DNA of 64,000 nt from Rhodospirillum sp. (GCA_013822765.1 PNKY01000004.1:310001-374000), one strand, 5' to 3'. Shown: positions 36,682 through 45,899, counted from the first letter of the stretch. Notes: generated by a model not told the origin, from the sequence alone. Program-made: numbers and translations.

Positions 36682-38586
36682 ATGACTAGCGGGAAATTGC
36701 AGGTGATGGCCCCTTTCCACACTAGGTGGCCGATGCCGATCGTCGTGACAATGGCGATCGGCGCCGTGGCAACCCTTGCGACCGTTGTCAATGTACGCCC
36801 GATCGAAGCCATGCTGGACTCCTCGACAGGCGTTTTCAGCGTGTTGTGCGCACTGATTGCTGTCAGTTCCTTAGCGCACCGTCCTCTCGACCCGTTGGGG
36901 CGCATGCTGTGGCTGTTCATTCTCGCGGTGGCGGTGCTGGTCGCCAGCACCGAGTTCGCGGAACCGCTTGCAGAGTTGAAGGGGCATGATTTCGACCTCG
37001 AGCACGTCGATGACATGCTCCTGCTCGTGGCCGGCCCGATCGGTCTATGGGTGACATCGCGGATGGAACCGCGCCCGGTCCCCGCGCAGCTTGCGCTCGT
37101 GGCCGGCCTGGCCGCGCAACTGGCCGGTGCCGTGCTGGACGTGATCAATGACCGCACCGTGGTCAGCTTCGGCTTCACGGTGGAGCGGGTGGAGAGCTAT
37201 GCCGACTCTGCGCAGTTCCTCTCGCTGTTGTGCTATTTCATGGCGATTTGGCTGCTGGTGGAGCGCGGTACGCATCTTGTCGTTGAGCCGCGGAAAACGC
37301 AGTTGGCGGTTCCGGTTTCGCCCTATCGCCCCGGTTTGAGAGACAGCCTGTATCCGCCGCCTTTCCTCTTCGGTTGGGGACTGCCCGACGACCGCTCTCC
37401 GGCGGGGCGCGTGCATCGGCTATGCAACGATGCGCTCTGGCCCGCTGTGAATCTCGGGCTCAGCGCGCGCAATCTTGCCACCATCGCCTTGTGGCCCATG
37501 GTGGCCGCTGCGCGTGCCCGGTCGGTGGTCCGCTGCCATGGCGCGGCAGTCGAGCGTTTGACCGGCAAGCCCCCGTCACGGCAGTTCCTGGAACAGGTCG
37601 CGACCGCGATCCAATATCGGATCGCGCCGGTCTACTACTATGTCTTCGAGCTCTATCTGCCAGAGCAACGGCGACTGGCGCCGCACTATTTGATGCGCTA
37701 CGAAACCAAGGAAATCGCCTATCGATTGCTATACCCGATCGCAACCGTGGGATACCGCCCGACGCCGCTCAAGAACAAGCTGGAGTTCGCGCGCCATTGC
37801 CGCGTCAATGGCGTCCGCCGTGTTGACGTCTACATGCTGTTCGAAGACGGCAGGCGCGTTGGGGCCGCGGATATGATGGAGCAGCTTCCGCAGGCCGACC
37901 TGTTCGTCAAACCCGTGCTCGGCAAAGGAGGCGGCGGCGCGGAATTGTGGCGTTGTGCGGGCGGCGGCTCATATCGCAGTTCGCGCGGCGACGAATGCGA
38001 CGCGGCAGGCTTGATCGGCCATGTCGCGGAGCTTTCGCGGGCCGAGCCGTTCATCATTCAACAAGCTGTCCGCAACCATCGTGACCTGCTCGATCTTGGC
38101 GGCGGCGCCCTGTCCACGGTGCGGATGCTTTCGTGCCGGAACGAGGCGGGAGATCATGAAGTCACCTGCGCGGCATTCAGGATGTCGGTCGATCCCGCCT
38201 CTCCCGTCGACAATTTTCACGCAGGTGGCCTGGCCGCCGCCGTCGAGCTCGCCACCGGCATGCTCGGCCCGGCGACCGGCCTCGGTCGGACACCGGACAG
38301 CAGATGGCACGACCGGCATCCGCTCACCGGCGGCCAGATTGCGGGTCGACGGCTCCCGATGTGGCCGGAGACCATGGATCTGGCTGTTCAGGCCCACCGC
38401 AGCTTCCCCGACTACGTCGTGATCGGGTGGGACATCGCGGTCCTGGAAGACGGGCCCTGCGTGATCGAGGGCAATCGCGGACCCGACATTGATATCCATC
38501 AGCGCACATGCCGTGGGCCGATCGGCAATGGCCGCTTCGGCGAGCTGCTGGCCTTCAACCTCGAAAGCAGGACCGGGCTGGGATAA
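36682..38586 (+). CDS. Six-helix membrane domain fused to sugar-transfer-type ATP-grasp
   Basis: A 634-residue two-part protein. Residues 1-200 have six hydrophobic helices (about 18-36, 52-66, 72-90, 112-127, 135-153, 178-193) of no family I recognise. Residues about 300-630 resemble the sugar-transfer-associated ATP-grasp family: nucleotide-binding LFVKPVLGKGGGGA (Lys410), GGGALSTVRMLS, VDNFHAGGLAAAVELATG and the Mg-binding C-terminal GWDIAVLEDGPCVIEGNRGPDIDIHQ (Asp584, Glu597, Asn599). It should join a carboxylate to an amine using ATP at the membrane. The start is uncertain: a GC-rich hairpin precedes ATG 36682, and ATG 36706 is possible. It lies between the sugar ABC operon and D-lyxose isomerase. 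Confidence 0.8.
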   Translation: MTSGKLQVMAPFHTRWPMPIVVTMAIGAVATLATVVNVRPIEAMLDSSTGVFSVLCALIAVSSLAHRPLDPLGRMLWLFILAVAVLVASTEFAEPLAELKGHDFDLEHVDDMLLLVAGPIGLWVTSRMEPRPVPAQLALVAGLAAQLAGAVLDVINDRTVVSFGFTVERVESYADSAQFLSLLCYFMAIWLLVERGTHLVVEPRKTQLAVPVSPYRPGLRDSLYPPPFLFGWGLPDDRSPAGRVHRLCNDALWPAVNLGLSARNLATIALWPMVAAARARSVVRCHGAAVERLTGKPPSRQFLEQVATAIQYRIAPVYYYVFELYLPEQRRLAPHYLMRYETKEIAYRLLYPIATVGYRPTPLKNKLEFARHCRVNGVRRVDVYMLFEDGRRVGAADMMEQLPQADLFVKPVLGKGGGGAELWRCAGGGSYRSSRGDECDAAGLIGHVAELSRAEPFIIQQAVRNHRDLLDLGGGALSTVRMLSCRNEAGDHEVTCAAFRMSVDPASPVDNFHAGGLAAAVELATGMLGPATGLGRTPDSRWHDRHPLTGGQIAGRRLPMWPETMDLAVQAHRSFPDYVVIGWDIAVLEDGPCVIEGNRGPDIDIHQRTCRGPIGNGRFGELLAFNLESRTGLG

Positions 38587-38679
38587 GCCGAAGTTTCGCC
38601 TGTTCCAAGGCCCAAACCCCCATTATATGATGCCGGATGAACGCGCCGGTCGGCCGGCGGCAGTCCTGGAGATCCGTGA

Positions 38680-39360
38680 ATGAAACGATCCGAACTCAAT
38701 GAAATCATCCGCGACGGCGAGAAGTTCATCGCCTCCTTCGGGTTCAAGCTGCCCGAATTCGCCAACTGGTCGGTGGATGACTGGAAGCGCAACAAGCCGC
38801 GCGCCGGCGAGGTCATCCGCGCGCGCCTGGGCTGGGACATCACCGATTTCGGCCGCGGCGATTTCGAGACTCTGGGCCTGCTGCTGTTCACCGTGCGCAA
38901 CGGCAGCGCCGACAACCTGAAGAGCGGCAAGGGCATGGTCTATGCCGAGAAGATCATGATCTCGCGCGAGAACCAGGTGACGCCGTTCCACACCCACAAG
39001 GTCAAGACCGAGGACATCATCGTGCGCGGCGGCGCCCCGCTCGAGGTGCGGCTCTACAACGGCGAGCCCGGCCATCCGATCGACGCCAAGGCGCCCGTCA
39101 AGGTGCGCATGGACGGCATCGACGCCGAGGTGCCGGCGGGCGGCGTGGTGCAGATCCACCCCGGCAGCTCCATCACGCTGCAGCCCGGCCACGTCCACTC
39201 GTTCTGGGCGGCCGGCGGCGATTGCCTGGTGGGCGAGGTCTCGACCGTCAATGACGACGAGACCGACAACTATTTCCTCGACATGGTCTCGCGCTTCCCG
39301 GACGTCGAGGAGGACGAGCCGCCCTATCGCCTGATCGTTCCCGATTACGCGAAGCTCTGA
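38680..39360 (+). CDS. D-lyxose ketol-isomerase
   Basis: A 226-residue cupin isomerase that interconverts D-lyxose with D-xylulose and, in known members, D-mannose with D-fructose. Metal ligands match the family: His104 and His106 in PFHTHKVKTEDI, Glu111, and His171 in PGHVHSFW. Length equals the Escherichia coli O157 enzyme (227). Downstream of a sugar ABC importer and 20 bases upstream of a PfkB kinase, which would phosphorylate the ketose. Physiological substrate (mannose or lyxose) is open. Confidence 0.9.
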   Translation: MKRSELNEIIRDGEKFIASFGFKLPEFANWSVDDWKRNKPRAGEVIRARLGWDITDFGRGDFETLGLLLFTVRNGSADNLKSGKGMVYAEKIMISRENQVTPFHTHKVKTEDIIVRGGAPLEVRLYNGEPGHPIDAKAPVKVRMDGIDAEVPAGGVVQIHPGSSITLQPGHVHSFWAAGGDCLVGEVSTVNDDETDNYFLDMVSRFPDVEEDEPPYRLIVPDYAKL

Positions 39361-39379
39361 CCGGTAAGGCGCGCCTCGG

Positions 39380-40315
39380 ATGATCCTGACTTGCGGCGAT
39401 GCGCTGTTCGACGTCTTCGCCACTGCCGGCAGCTCTGCTTCAAGCATCGCGCTCGACGCACGGGTCGGCGGCTCGCCGCTCAACGTCGCGGTGGCGCTGA
39501 GCCGGCTCGGCCAGTCGACCGCGTTCCTGTCCAAGGTCTCGAACGATCACTTCGGACGGAAACTGGTGGCCTATCTGGAGAGCGAGCGGGTGAACGTCGA
39601 TCTCCTGGTGCGGACCCAGGCGCCCACGACGCTGGCGACCGTGGCGCTGGATGACAAGGGCGTGCCGACCTATTCCTTCTACACCAACGGCACGGCCGAC
39701 CGCTCGCTGGCGGTGTCGGAGCTGCCGGCGCGCCTGCCCGATGCGGTGCGTGTCGTTCATATCGGCTCCTACACCACGGCGCTGGAGCCGACGGCCGCCA
39801 GCCTGGAGGCGCTGGTGACGCGCGAGCGGCCGCGGCGCTTCATCTCGTACGATCCCAACATCCGGCCCTCGATCGTTCCCGATCCGGAGCTGTGGCGTCG
39901 GCGCGTTGCCGCGCTGACCGCGCAGTCGCACCTGGTGAAAGCGAGCGTCGAGGACATCCAGTTCCTCTATCCCGGCGCGCCGGTCGAGGGCGTTCTCAAG
40001 GATTGGCTGGCGCGCGGCGCCAGCATCGCGGTTGCCACCATGGGCGAGGTAGGCGCGCTGGCCGTCACGCGGCAAGGCGTCGCAGCGCGCGTCAGCGCCC
40101 GCTCGGTCAAAGTCATCGACACGGTCGGGGCGGGCGACACGTTTCAGGCGGCCCTGCTGACGTGGCTGGGCGAACATGGCCGCCTCTCGCCGGACGACCT
40201 CGCCTCGCTGTCGGCGGACGACCTTAATTCGCTTTTGACATTCGCGGCCAGAGCGGCGGCCATCACCTGCTCGCGCCGGGGCGCCGACATGCCGCGGCGG
40301 AGCGAACTGTCCTGA
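39380..40315 (+). CDS. PfkB-family sugar kinase (fructokinase-like)
   Basis: A 311-residue kinase of the ribokinase/PfkB family. N-terminal GGSPLNVAVALSRLG (about 30-44) and C-terminal DTVGAGDTFQAALL with catalytic Asp253. Fructokinase is the best guess, as it directly follows D-lyxose/mannose isomerase whose product is a ketose. The GGSPxNxA pattern is the fructokinase-type variant. Together with the importer it would give mannose to fructose to fructose-6-phosphate, or lyxose to xylulose-5-phosphate. Confidence 0.85.
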   Translation: MILTCGDALFDVFATAGSSASSIALDARVGGSPLNVAVALSRLGQSTAFLSKVSNDHFGRKLVAYLESERVNVDLLVRTQAPTTLATVALDDKGVPTYSFYTNGTADRSLAVSELPARLPDAVRVVHIGSYTTALEPTAASLEALVTRERPRRFISYDPNIRPSIVPDPELWRRRVAALTAQSHLVKASVEDIQFLYPGAPVEGVLKDWLARGASIAVATMGEVGALAVTRQGVAARVSARSVKVIDTVGAGDTFQAALLTWLGEHGRLSPDDLASLSADDLNSLLTFAARAAAITCSRRGADMPRRSELS

Positions 40316-40325
40316 AACTCAGTGT

Positions 40326-40703
40326 CTAGACGCCGGCCGCCGCTACGCCGGAGCTGGCGATCGCCGTGGTCAGCACGTCGATCGTGAAGGGCTTGTGCAG
40401 CACCGCGGATGCGCCGAGCTTCTCGGCTGAGCCCAGGAAGTCCATGTTCCCGGTGCGGCCGCCGCCTGACATCGCGATCACCGCCAGAGCCGGATAATGC
40501 TTGCGCAGTTCGATGAGAGTCTCGAGCCCGTCCATCTCGGGCATGACGATGTCGGTGATGACGAGGTCGAAGGCGCTGTCTCTCAGCCGATCCAGGCCAA
40601 CCCGGCCATTTTCGGCCTCGGTAACCTCGTGGCGACCGCGTTCCAGCATCTTGCGCACGATGCGGCGCACCGACCCGTCGTCCTCGATCAACAGCACCCG
40701 CAT
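40326..40703 (-). CDS. Orphan CheY-like response regulator
   Basis: A 125-residue single receiver. Phospho-acceptor Asp51 (TDIVMPEMDG), acidic pocket Glu7-Asp8-Asp9, Ser79 in AMSGGG, Lys104 in HKP. No kinase is nearby. ATG 40703 (MRVLLIEDD) starts the first strand; a longer frame to 40838 would overlap the RND gene and adds no domain. It is the paralogue of the receiver at 28.3 kb. Same strand as the RND pump, 94 bases downstream, so possibly co-transcribed. Confidence 0.85.
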   Translation of the reverse strand: MRVLLIEDDGSVRRIVRKMLERGRHEVTEAENGRVGLDRLRDSAFDLVITDIVMPEMDGLETLIELRKHYPALAVIAMSGGGRTGNMDFLGSAEKLGASAVLHKPFTIDVLTTAIASSGVAAAGV

Positions 40704-40797
40704 TACGCCATTTCCCAGGTCATTCTCGACCTCAGAATCAGGCGGTACCTCATAAGAATCGGTTACGCGGCGACCCCCGGAGTCTCTGCCAATCGGC

Positions 40798-43700
40798 TTA
40801 GGCCGTCCGGCGATCCGGCCCCGTCTTGCGCAGGCCACGCAGCGCCTGGGACAGCTGCTCCATGTAGAGATACAGCACCGGCGTGATGAACAAGGTCAGC
40901 ACCTGCGAAACCACCAGGCCGCCGACCACCGCGATGCCGAGCGGCTGGCGCAGTTCCGCGCTGGCGCCGGCGCCGAGCGCGATCGGCAGGGTGCCCATGA
41001 GCGCCGCGAAGGTTGTCATCATGATCGGGCGGAAACGCAGGATGCAGGCGCGGTAGATCGCAGCGGCCGGGTCCATGCCTTCGCGCTGCAGAGTCAAGGC
41101 AACGTCGATCATCATGATGGCGTTCTTCTTGACGATGCCGATCAGCATCAGGATGCCGATCACCGCGATCACGTTGATATCCATGGCTGCGAGATCCAGG
41201 GCAATGAAGGCGCCGATCGCGGCGGAGGGCAAGCCGGTCAGGATGGTGAAGGGGTGAATGAAGCTCTCGTACAGAATGCCAAGGACGATGTAAATCGTGA
41301 GCACGGCCGCCAGGATCAGCAGGCCCATGTTTTCGAGCGCCTGCTGGAACGCCTGAGCATTGCCGGAGAAGGTGGACGTGACGGATTCAGGCAATCCAAG
41401 CTCGGTGCGCATCGCCTCCGCCCGCGCCACCGCCTCGCCCAGGGAGACACCCGGCGGCAGGTTGAAGGAGATCGTGACCGCAGGCAGCTGCCCCAACTGG
41501 TTGATGCTGAGCTCGCCGACCGACCGGCGCACATCCGCGAACGCCCCGATCGGGACGAGCGCGCCGGAGGCTGAGCGCACATACACCGTGTCGAGCAAGT
41601 CCGGGCTCCAGGCGATCGCCGGATCAAGCTCGAGCAGGACCGAGTAGTTGTCGCCGGTTTCGTAGATGGTCGAAACCTGGCGCGTGCCGAAGCCTGAATA
41701 GAGGGTCGAGCGCAACTGGTTGGTCGAGATGCCGAGCGCGTTGGCCTTGTCGCGATCCACGATCAGCGACACCTGCTGCGCACCGTCCTCCAGATCGCTG
41801 CTGACGTCCGCGAAATGCGGATCGCCCTCCATCGCGGTCGCAACCTTCCCGGACCAGGCGAACAGGGAGTCCTTGTCGACCGCCTGCAACACATACTGGT
41901 ACTGGCTCCGCGACGACCGCCCGCCGAGGCGCAGGTTCTGCACCGGCGACATGAAGGTCGATATGCCGGCGATCGGCGACAGCTCGCGGCGCAGGTCGTT
42001 CAGGACGACCTGAAGGGCTGGCCGCTCGCTCTTGGGCTTCAACTCCACGAACAAGCGCCCTGAATTGGCGGAATTGCCGCCGCTGCCTACGACGCTCGAG
42101 ACGCTCCTCACATAGGGCGACCGCTGGAATACATCGGCGACCTGCTGCTGCAATGCGACCATGGCGCCGAAGGATATATCCTCTCGCGCCTCCGTCGACA
42201 CCGAGAGTTGGCCGGTGTCCTCCTGCGGGAAATATCCCTTGGGCATCGCGTAGCCCAGCCAAACCGTGACTCCCACAGTGGCGAAGAAAACCAGCAGCAT
42301 GAGCGGCTTGAACCGCAGGCAGAACTTCAGGATCGAATCATAGACCGCAAGCATGGCGTTGAAGCCGCCTTCGAGCACGCGGTCGAGCAGACCCACCCGC
42401 GTGGGCCCATGGCGCATCGGCTTGAGCAGGCGGGCGCACAGCATGGGCGTCAGGGTCAGGGAGACGAAGGCCGACGCGGCGATCGCCATCGTCACCGTGA
42501 CGGCGAATTCGTGGAGCACGCGTCCTTCGACGCCGCCCATCAGGAGAACCGGAATGAACACGGCGACCAGCGAGACCGTGATCGAGATGATGGTGAAGCC
42601 GATCTCGCGGCTGCCCTTCAGCGCCGCCTCGAACGGCTGCATGCCTTCTTCGATGTGGCGGACGATGTTCTCGAGCATCACGATGGCGTCGTCGACCACC
42701 AGGCCAACCGCCAGGGTCAGGGCAAGCAGCGAAATGTTGTCGATCGAGAAATCGAGGAGATACATGCCGCCGATCGTGGCAATCAGCGAGATCGGGATCG
42801 CCGTGGTCGCGATGATGGTCGCGGTCAGCCGGCGCAGGAACAGGAAGATGACCAGGATCACCAGCGCGATGGTGAGCAGCAAGGTCATTTCGACATCGTG
42901 CACCGCCTCGCGGATCGGAATCGACCGGTCGAGGCGCAGGTCGAGCGACACGGTCGGCGGCAGCTCGTCGCGGAACTGCGGCAGCATCGCCTTCACGCGA
43001 TCGATGACCTCGACAGTGTTCGCGTCGGGTTGGCGCTGGATCGCCAGCACGATGGACCGGCTGCCCTGGGTCCAGCTTGCGGTCTGGTTGTTCTCCACCG
43101 AGTCGATGACCTTGGCGACGTCGCGCAGGCGCACCGGCTTGTTGTTGCGCGTGGCGATGATGAGGCCGGCGAACTGGTCGGCGTTGTTGAGCTGGGTCTC
43201 GGCCTGGATGGTCAGGGTCTGGTTTGGATTCTTGATCACCCCGACCGGCGTGATGGTGTTGGCAAGATCGACCGCGTCCTGCAACTCGTCGATGCCGATG
43301 TCGCGCGAGGCGAGCGCGTTGGGATCGACCTGGATGCGCACGGCGTATTTCTGGCTGCCGAAAATGCTGACCTGGGCGACGCCGGACAAGGTCGACAGCC
43401 GCGGCGACATGACCTGCTGGGCGAAGTCGTCGAGTTGCGACAATGCCATGACGTCGCTGCGCAAAGAAACCAGCAGGATCGGTTGATCGGCGGGATTGAC
43501 CTTGCGATAGCTCGGCGCCTCGGTCATGTCCTCGGGTAGACGCCGCTGGACGCGGGAGATCGCGGATTGCACGTCCGCGGCCGCGTCGTCGATGTCGCGA
43601 TCGAGGTCGAACTCCAGCACGATCGAGGTGTCGCCCTGGCTGCTGGAGGCGCTGATCGTGTTAATGCCTTCGATGGTCGTGAACTGCTTGATGAGCGGGG

Positions 43701-43893
43701 TCGCGACCGATTTCGCCATGGTGTCGGGCGATGCGCCCGACAGTTCCGCGGAGACATTGATGGTCGGGAAGTCGGTGCGCGGCAGGGCGGCCACCGGCAG
43801 CAGGCCGAACGCGAACAGGCCGCCGACGATCAGCGCCATCGACATCAACAGGGTCGCGACCGGTCGCCGGATGCAGAATTCTGAGACGTTCAT
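40798..43893 (-). CDS. RND efflux pump inner-membrane transporter, HAE1 type
   Basis: A 1031-residue proton-driven exporter with 12 helices and two large periplasmic loops. Opens with CIRRPVATLLMSMALIVGG; the proton relay is visible as LVVDDAIVMLENIVRHIEEG in helix 4; the second half has AVIGILMLIGIVKKNAIMMIDVA. Closest in style to MdtB/MdtC and AcrB. Partner of the membrane fusion protein upstream (19-base gap); no outer-membrane TolC-type gene is adjacent, so one must be supplied from elsewhere. Substrates unknown. Confidence 0.93.
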   Translation of the reverse strand: MNVSEFCIRRPVATLLMSMALIVGGLFAFGLLPVAALPRTDFPTINVSAELSGASPDTMAKSVATPLIKQFTTIEGINTISASSSQGDTSIVLEFDLDRDIDDAAADVQSAISRVQRRLPEDMTEAPSYRKVNPADQPILLVSLRSDVMALSQLDDFAQQVMSPRLSTLSGVAQVSIFGSQKYAVRIQVDPNALASRDIGIDELQDAVDLANTITPVGVIKNPNQTLTIQAETQLNNADQFAGLIIATRNNKPVRLRDVAKVIDSVENNQTASWTQGSRSIVLAIQRQPDANTVEVIDRVKAMLPQFRDELPPTVSLDLRLDRSIPIREAVHDVEMTLLLTIALVILVIFLFLRRLTATIIATTAIPISLIATIGGMYLLDFSIDNISLLALTLAVGLVVDDAIVMLENIVRHIEEGMQPFEAALKGSREIGFTIISITVSLVAVFIPVLLMGGVEGRVLHEFAVTVTMAIAASAFVSLTLTPMLCARLLKPMRHGPTRVGLLDRVLEGGFNAMLAVYDSILKFCLRFKPLMLLVFFATVGVTVWLGYAMPKGYFPQEDTGQLSVSTEAREDISFGAMVALQQQVADVFQRSPYVRSVSSVVGSGGNSANSGRLFVELKPKSERPALQVVLNDLRRELSPIAGISTFMSPVQNLRLGGRSSRSQYQYVLQAVDKDSLFAWSGKVATAMEGDPHFADVSSDLEDGAQQVSLIVDRDKANALGISTNQLRSTLYSGFGTRQVSTIYETGDNYSVLLELDPAIAWSPDLLDTVYVRSASGALVPIGAFADVRRSVGELSINQLGQLPAVTISFNLPPGVSLGEAVARAEAMRTELGLPESVTSTFSGNAQAFQQALENMGLLILAAVLTIYIVLGILYESFIHPFTILTGLPSAAIGAFIALDLAAMDINVIAVIGILMLIGIVKKNAIMMIDVALTLQREGMDPAAAIYRACILRFRPIMMTTFAALMGTLPIALGAGASAELRQPLGIAVVGGLVVSQVLTLFITPVLYLYMEQLSQALRGLRKTGPDRRTA

Positions 43894-43912
43894 CGTACGG
43901 CTGCCACGGCTC

Positions 43913-45121
43913 TCATTGCTCCACCTGCACCGGCGCGCCCGGAGACAGGCGGTGCTGGCCCTCCACCACCACGCGCTCGCCCGGCTGCAAGCCGGCGGTC
44001 ACGGCGCTCCTCTCGGCATCGCTGCCGGTGACCGTGACCTTGCGCATCTCGGCCTTGTTGTCCGGCGTGACCACGAAGACGAACAGGCCGTCCTGCCCGA
44101 CCTGGAGCGCGACGGTCGGGACGATGGCGGCTTGCGGCTCGACGCCGAGCTCGATCTCGACATCGAAATACTGGCCGGGCCACAACGCGAGGTTCTCGTT
44201 TGCGAACTCGGCCTTGGCGGTGATGGTGCCGGACGCCGCGTCGACCGTGCTGTCGATGAAGATCAGGTTGCCGTTCGCGCGGGCCGTCTTCTCGCCCTTG
44301 GTGAACACACGGACCGCCGCTGGCGGATACTGTGCGAGCGCGGCGCGCAGCGCGTCGATGTCGCGGTCGGGCAGGGTGAAGCTGAGTCGGATCGGCTGCA
44401 TTTGAGTGATGGTGACCAGCGCGACGTCGCCATTCACCGCCACCAGGTTGCCCGGCGTGACTGCGACGGCGCCTAGGCGGCCGGAGATCGGCGCGGTGAT
44501 GGTGGTGTAGGAAAGGGTGAGCCGGTCGGCCTGCAGGATGGCCTTGTCGGCGGCCACTGCCGCTTCGGCGGCGCGCGCGGCGGCCACCACCTGGTCCAGC
44601 GTCTGCTTGGAAGCGGTCTGCTTGGCGACCAGGGTCTTGGTGCGCTCGAGGTCGCCATGGGCGCGCTCCACCTCGGCCTGGTGCTGCGCCATCGCCGCCT
44701 CGTCGCGTGCGATCGTGGCCTTGACCTCGCGATCGTCGAGCACGAACAGCACGTCGCCCTTGTTCACGAACGCGCCGTCGGTGGCATGCTGCTCCATGAT
44801 CACGCTGTTGATGCGCGATTTGATGGCGACGGCGGCGATGGGCTCGACCCAGCCGATGGTGCGGCGGCGGATCGGCATCGAGGCCTGGGTCACTTCCGAG
44901 ACTCTGACGGCGACCGCAGGCTTGCCGCCCTCCGGCGCGGGCTGCGGTGTGCTCTGGGGCGCGGCTTGCTGCGCATTCTGGGTCGGGGCCTGCGCCGGCG
45001 CCTGCTGCTGCATGGCCGCTTCCGCGCTGACCGGATCGGTCTTGTAGTAGCGGCCCCACACGAACACGGCGCCGACCACGGCCATCACCAAGCAGAGGAG
45101 AATGAGAGAGCGCATCCGCAT
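43913..45121 (-). CDS. RND pump membrane fusion protein
   Basis: A 402-residue periplasmic adaptor. One N-terminal helix (about 5-23), a Gln/Ala/Pro-rich linker (about 35-66), then lipoyl half-motifs around a coiled coil (EAAMAQHQAEVERAHGDLERTKTLVAKQTAS), with TITAPISGRLGAVAVTPGNLVAVNG and the beta-barrel domain. Links the RND protein to an outer-membrane channel. ATG 45121 starts five bases before the end of the tetR frame, so translation is coupled; an upstream in-frame start at 45154 is less likely. Confidence 0.9.
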   Translation of the reverse strand: MRMRSLILLCLVMAVVGAVFVWGRYYKTDPVSAEAAMQQQAPAQAPTQNAQQAAPQSTPQPAPEGGKPAVAVRVSEVTQASMPIRRRTIGWVEPIAAVAIKSRINSVIMEQHATDGAFVNKGDVLFVLDDREVKATIARDEAAMAQHQAEVERAHGDLERTKTLVAKQTASKQTLDQVVAAARAAEAAVAADKAILQADRLTLSYTTITAPISGRLGAVAVTPGNLVAVNGDVALVTITQMQPIRLSFTLPDRDIDALRAALAQYPPAAVRVFTKGEKTARANGNLIFIDSTVDAASGTITAKAEFANENLALWPGQYFDVEIELGVEPQAAIVPTVALQVGQDGLFVFVVTPDNKAEMRKVTVTGSDAERSAVTAGLQPGERVVVEGQHRLSPGAPVQVEQ

Positions 45122-45125
45122 CGTC

Positions 45126-45740
45126 TTAGCCTTGGCTCCCCCGCGTCGATACACTGGCCGCCGATACGCCGTGCAGCAGCAAATCCGTCAGCGAGCGCGC
45201 GGCCTCGGCATCGTTCGGCGCATCCTCCGCCGTCGCCGTCATGCGCACCGCGCCGAGGATGGCGCGCGACGCGAGGTCAGGATCGAAAGCGCGGAACTCC
45301 TGGGTGGCGATCCCGCGTTGTAATACGCGGGCGAACTCCTCGCGGATCTGCCGGCCGCGGCGCCGCATCATCGCGCGCCCGCGCTCGCCCAGCGCCGCGT
45401 CGCTGCCGTCGAGGGCGCGGATCGCGGCGGTGCATTGCGCAAAGGATTTGAGAGCGGCGGCAATCACCTGCCGCAAGACCGCCGGCGCGGGCGCGATCTC
45501 GTCGGCCACCCGGCTCACCTCGGCTACCAGTTCGTTCATGGTCCCGTCCAGCGCCTCGAGGAACAGGTCTTCCTTGGAATTGAAATAGCGATAGATCGTC
45601 GGCTTGGCGACATCCGCCGCTTTCGCCAGCTCGTCCATCTGGACTTCGACATAGGCCCGCTCCGCGAACATCTGCGAGGCCACCAGCACAATGCGCTGCC
45701 GGCGGTCATTACGACTGCTGGAGGGGAACGGCAGGGTCAT
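45126..45740 (-). CDS. TetR-family repressor of RND pump
   Basis: A 204-residue repressor. Helix-turn-helix about 14-60 with VLVASQMFAERAYVEVQMDELAKAADVAKPTIYRYFNSKEDLF; the C-terminal two thirds is the helical ligand domain of AcrR/TetR_C style. First gene of the tetR-mfp-rnd transcript, so it would regulate itself and the pump together. Two matching inverted repeats lie just upstream. Confidence 0.9.
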   Translation of the reverse strand: MTLPFPSSSRNDRRQRIVLVASQMFAERAYVEVQMDELAKAADVAKPTIYRYFNSKEDLFLEALDGTMNELVAEVSRVADEIAPAPAVLRQVIAAALKSFAQCTAAIRALDGSDAALGERGRAMMRRRGRQIREEFARVLQRGIATQEFRAFDPDLASRAILGAVRMTATAEDAPNDAEAARSLTDLLLHGVSAASVSTRGSQG

Positions 45741-45750
45741 GGCGAAATTG

Positions 45751-45794
45751 AACTCCCGAGTTTCACAGCTCGAAGATTATAAAACCCAAGAGTT
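45751..45794. promoter_or_regulatory. Tandem TetR operators upstream of pump operon
   Basis: AACTCCCGAGTT (45751-45762) is a perfect AACTC-N2-GAGTT palindrome, and AACCCAAGAGTT (45783-45794) is the same with one mismatch. Both continue as TTCA. Centres are 32 bases apart, about three helix turns. The first site is 10 bases from the tetR start codon. Confidence 0.7.
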
Positions 45795-45863
45795 TCATTC
45801 AAGCGACAAGCCCTTGGCGAAAGCGGGTTTCCTGGCTTGAACGCGATATCCGGCGCAACCCTG

Positions 45864-45899
45864 CGGACCCCCGATCACGAAACCGTGATCGGGGGTCCG
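45864..45899. terminator. 16-bp perfect stem-loop downstream of dienelactone hydrolase
   Basis: CGGACCCCCGATCACG (45864-45879) and its exact complement (45884-45899) enclose a 4-base loop. It begins 17 bases after the hydrolase stop on the minus strand. There is no T tract on either side, so it may be a 3'-end stabiliser or a dispersed palindrome and not a classical terminator. Confidence 0.6.
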
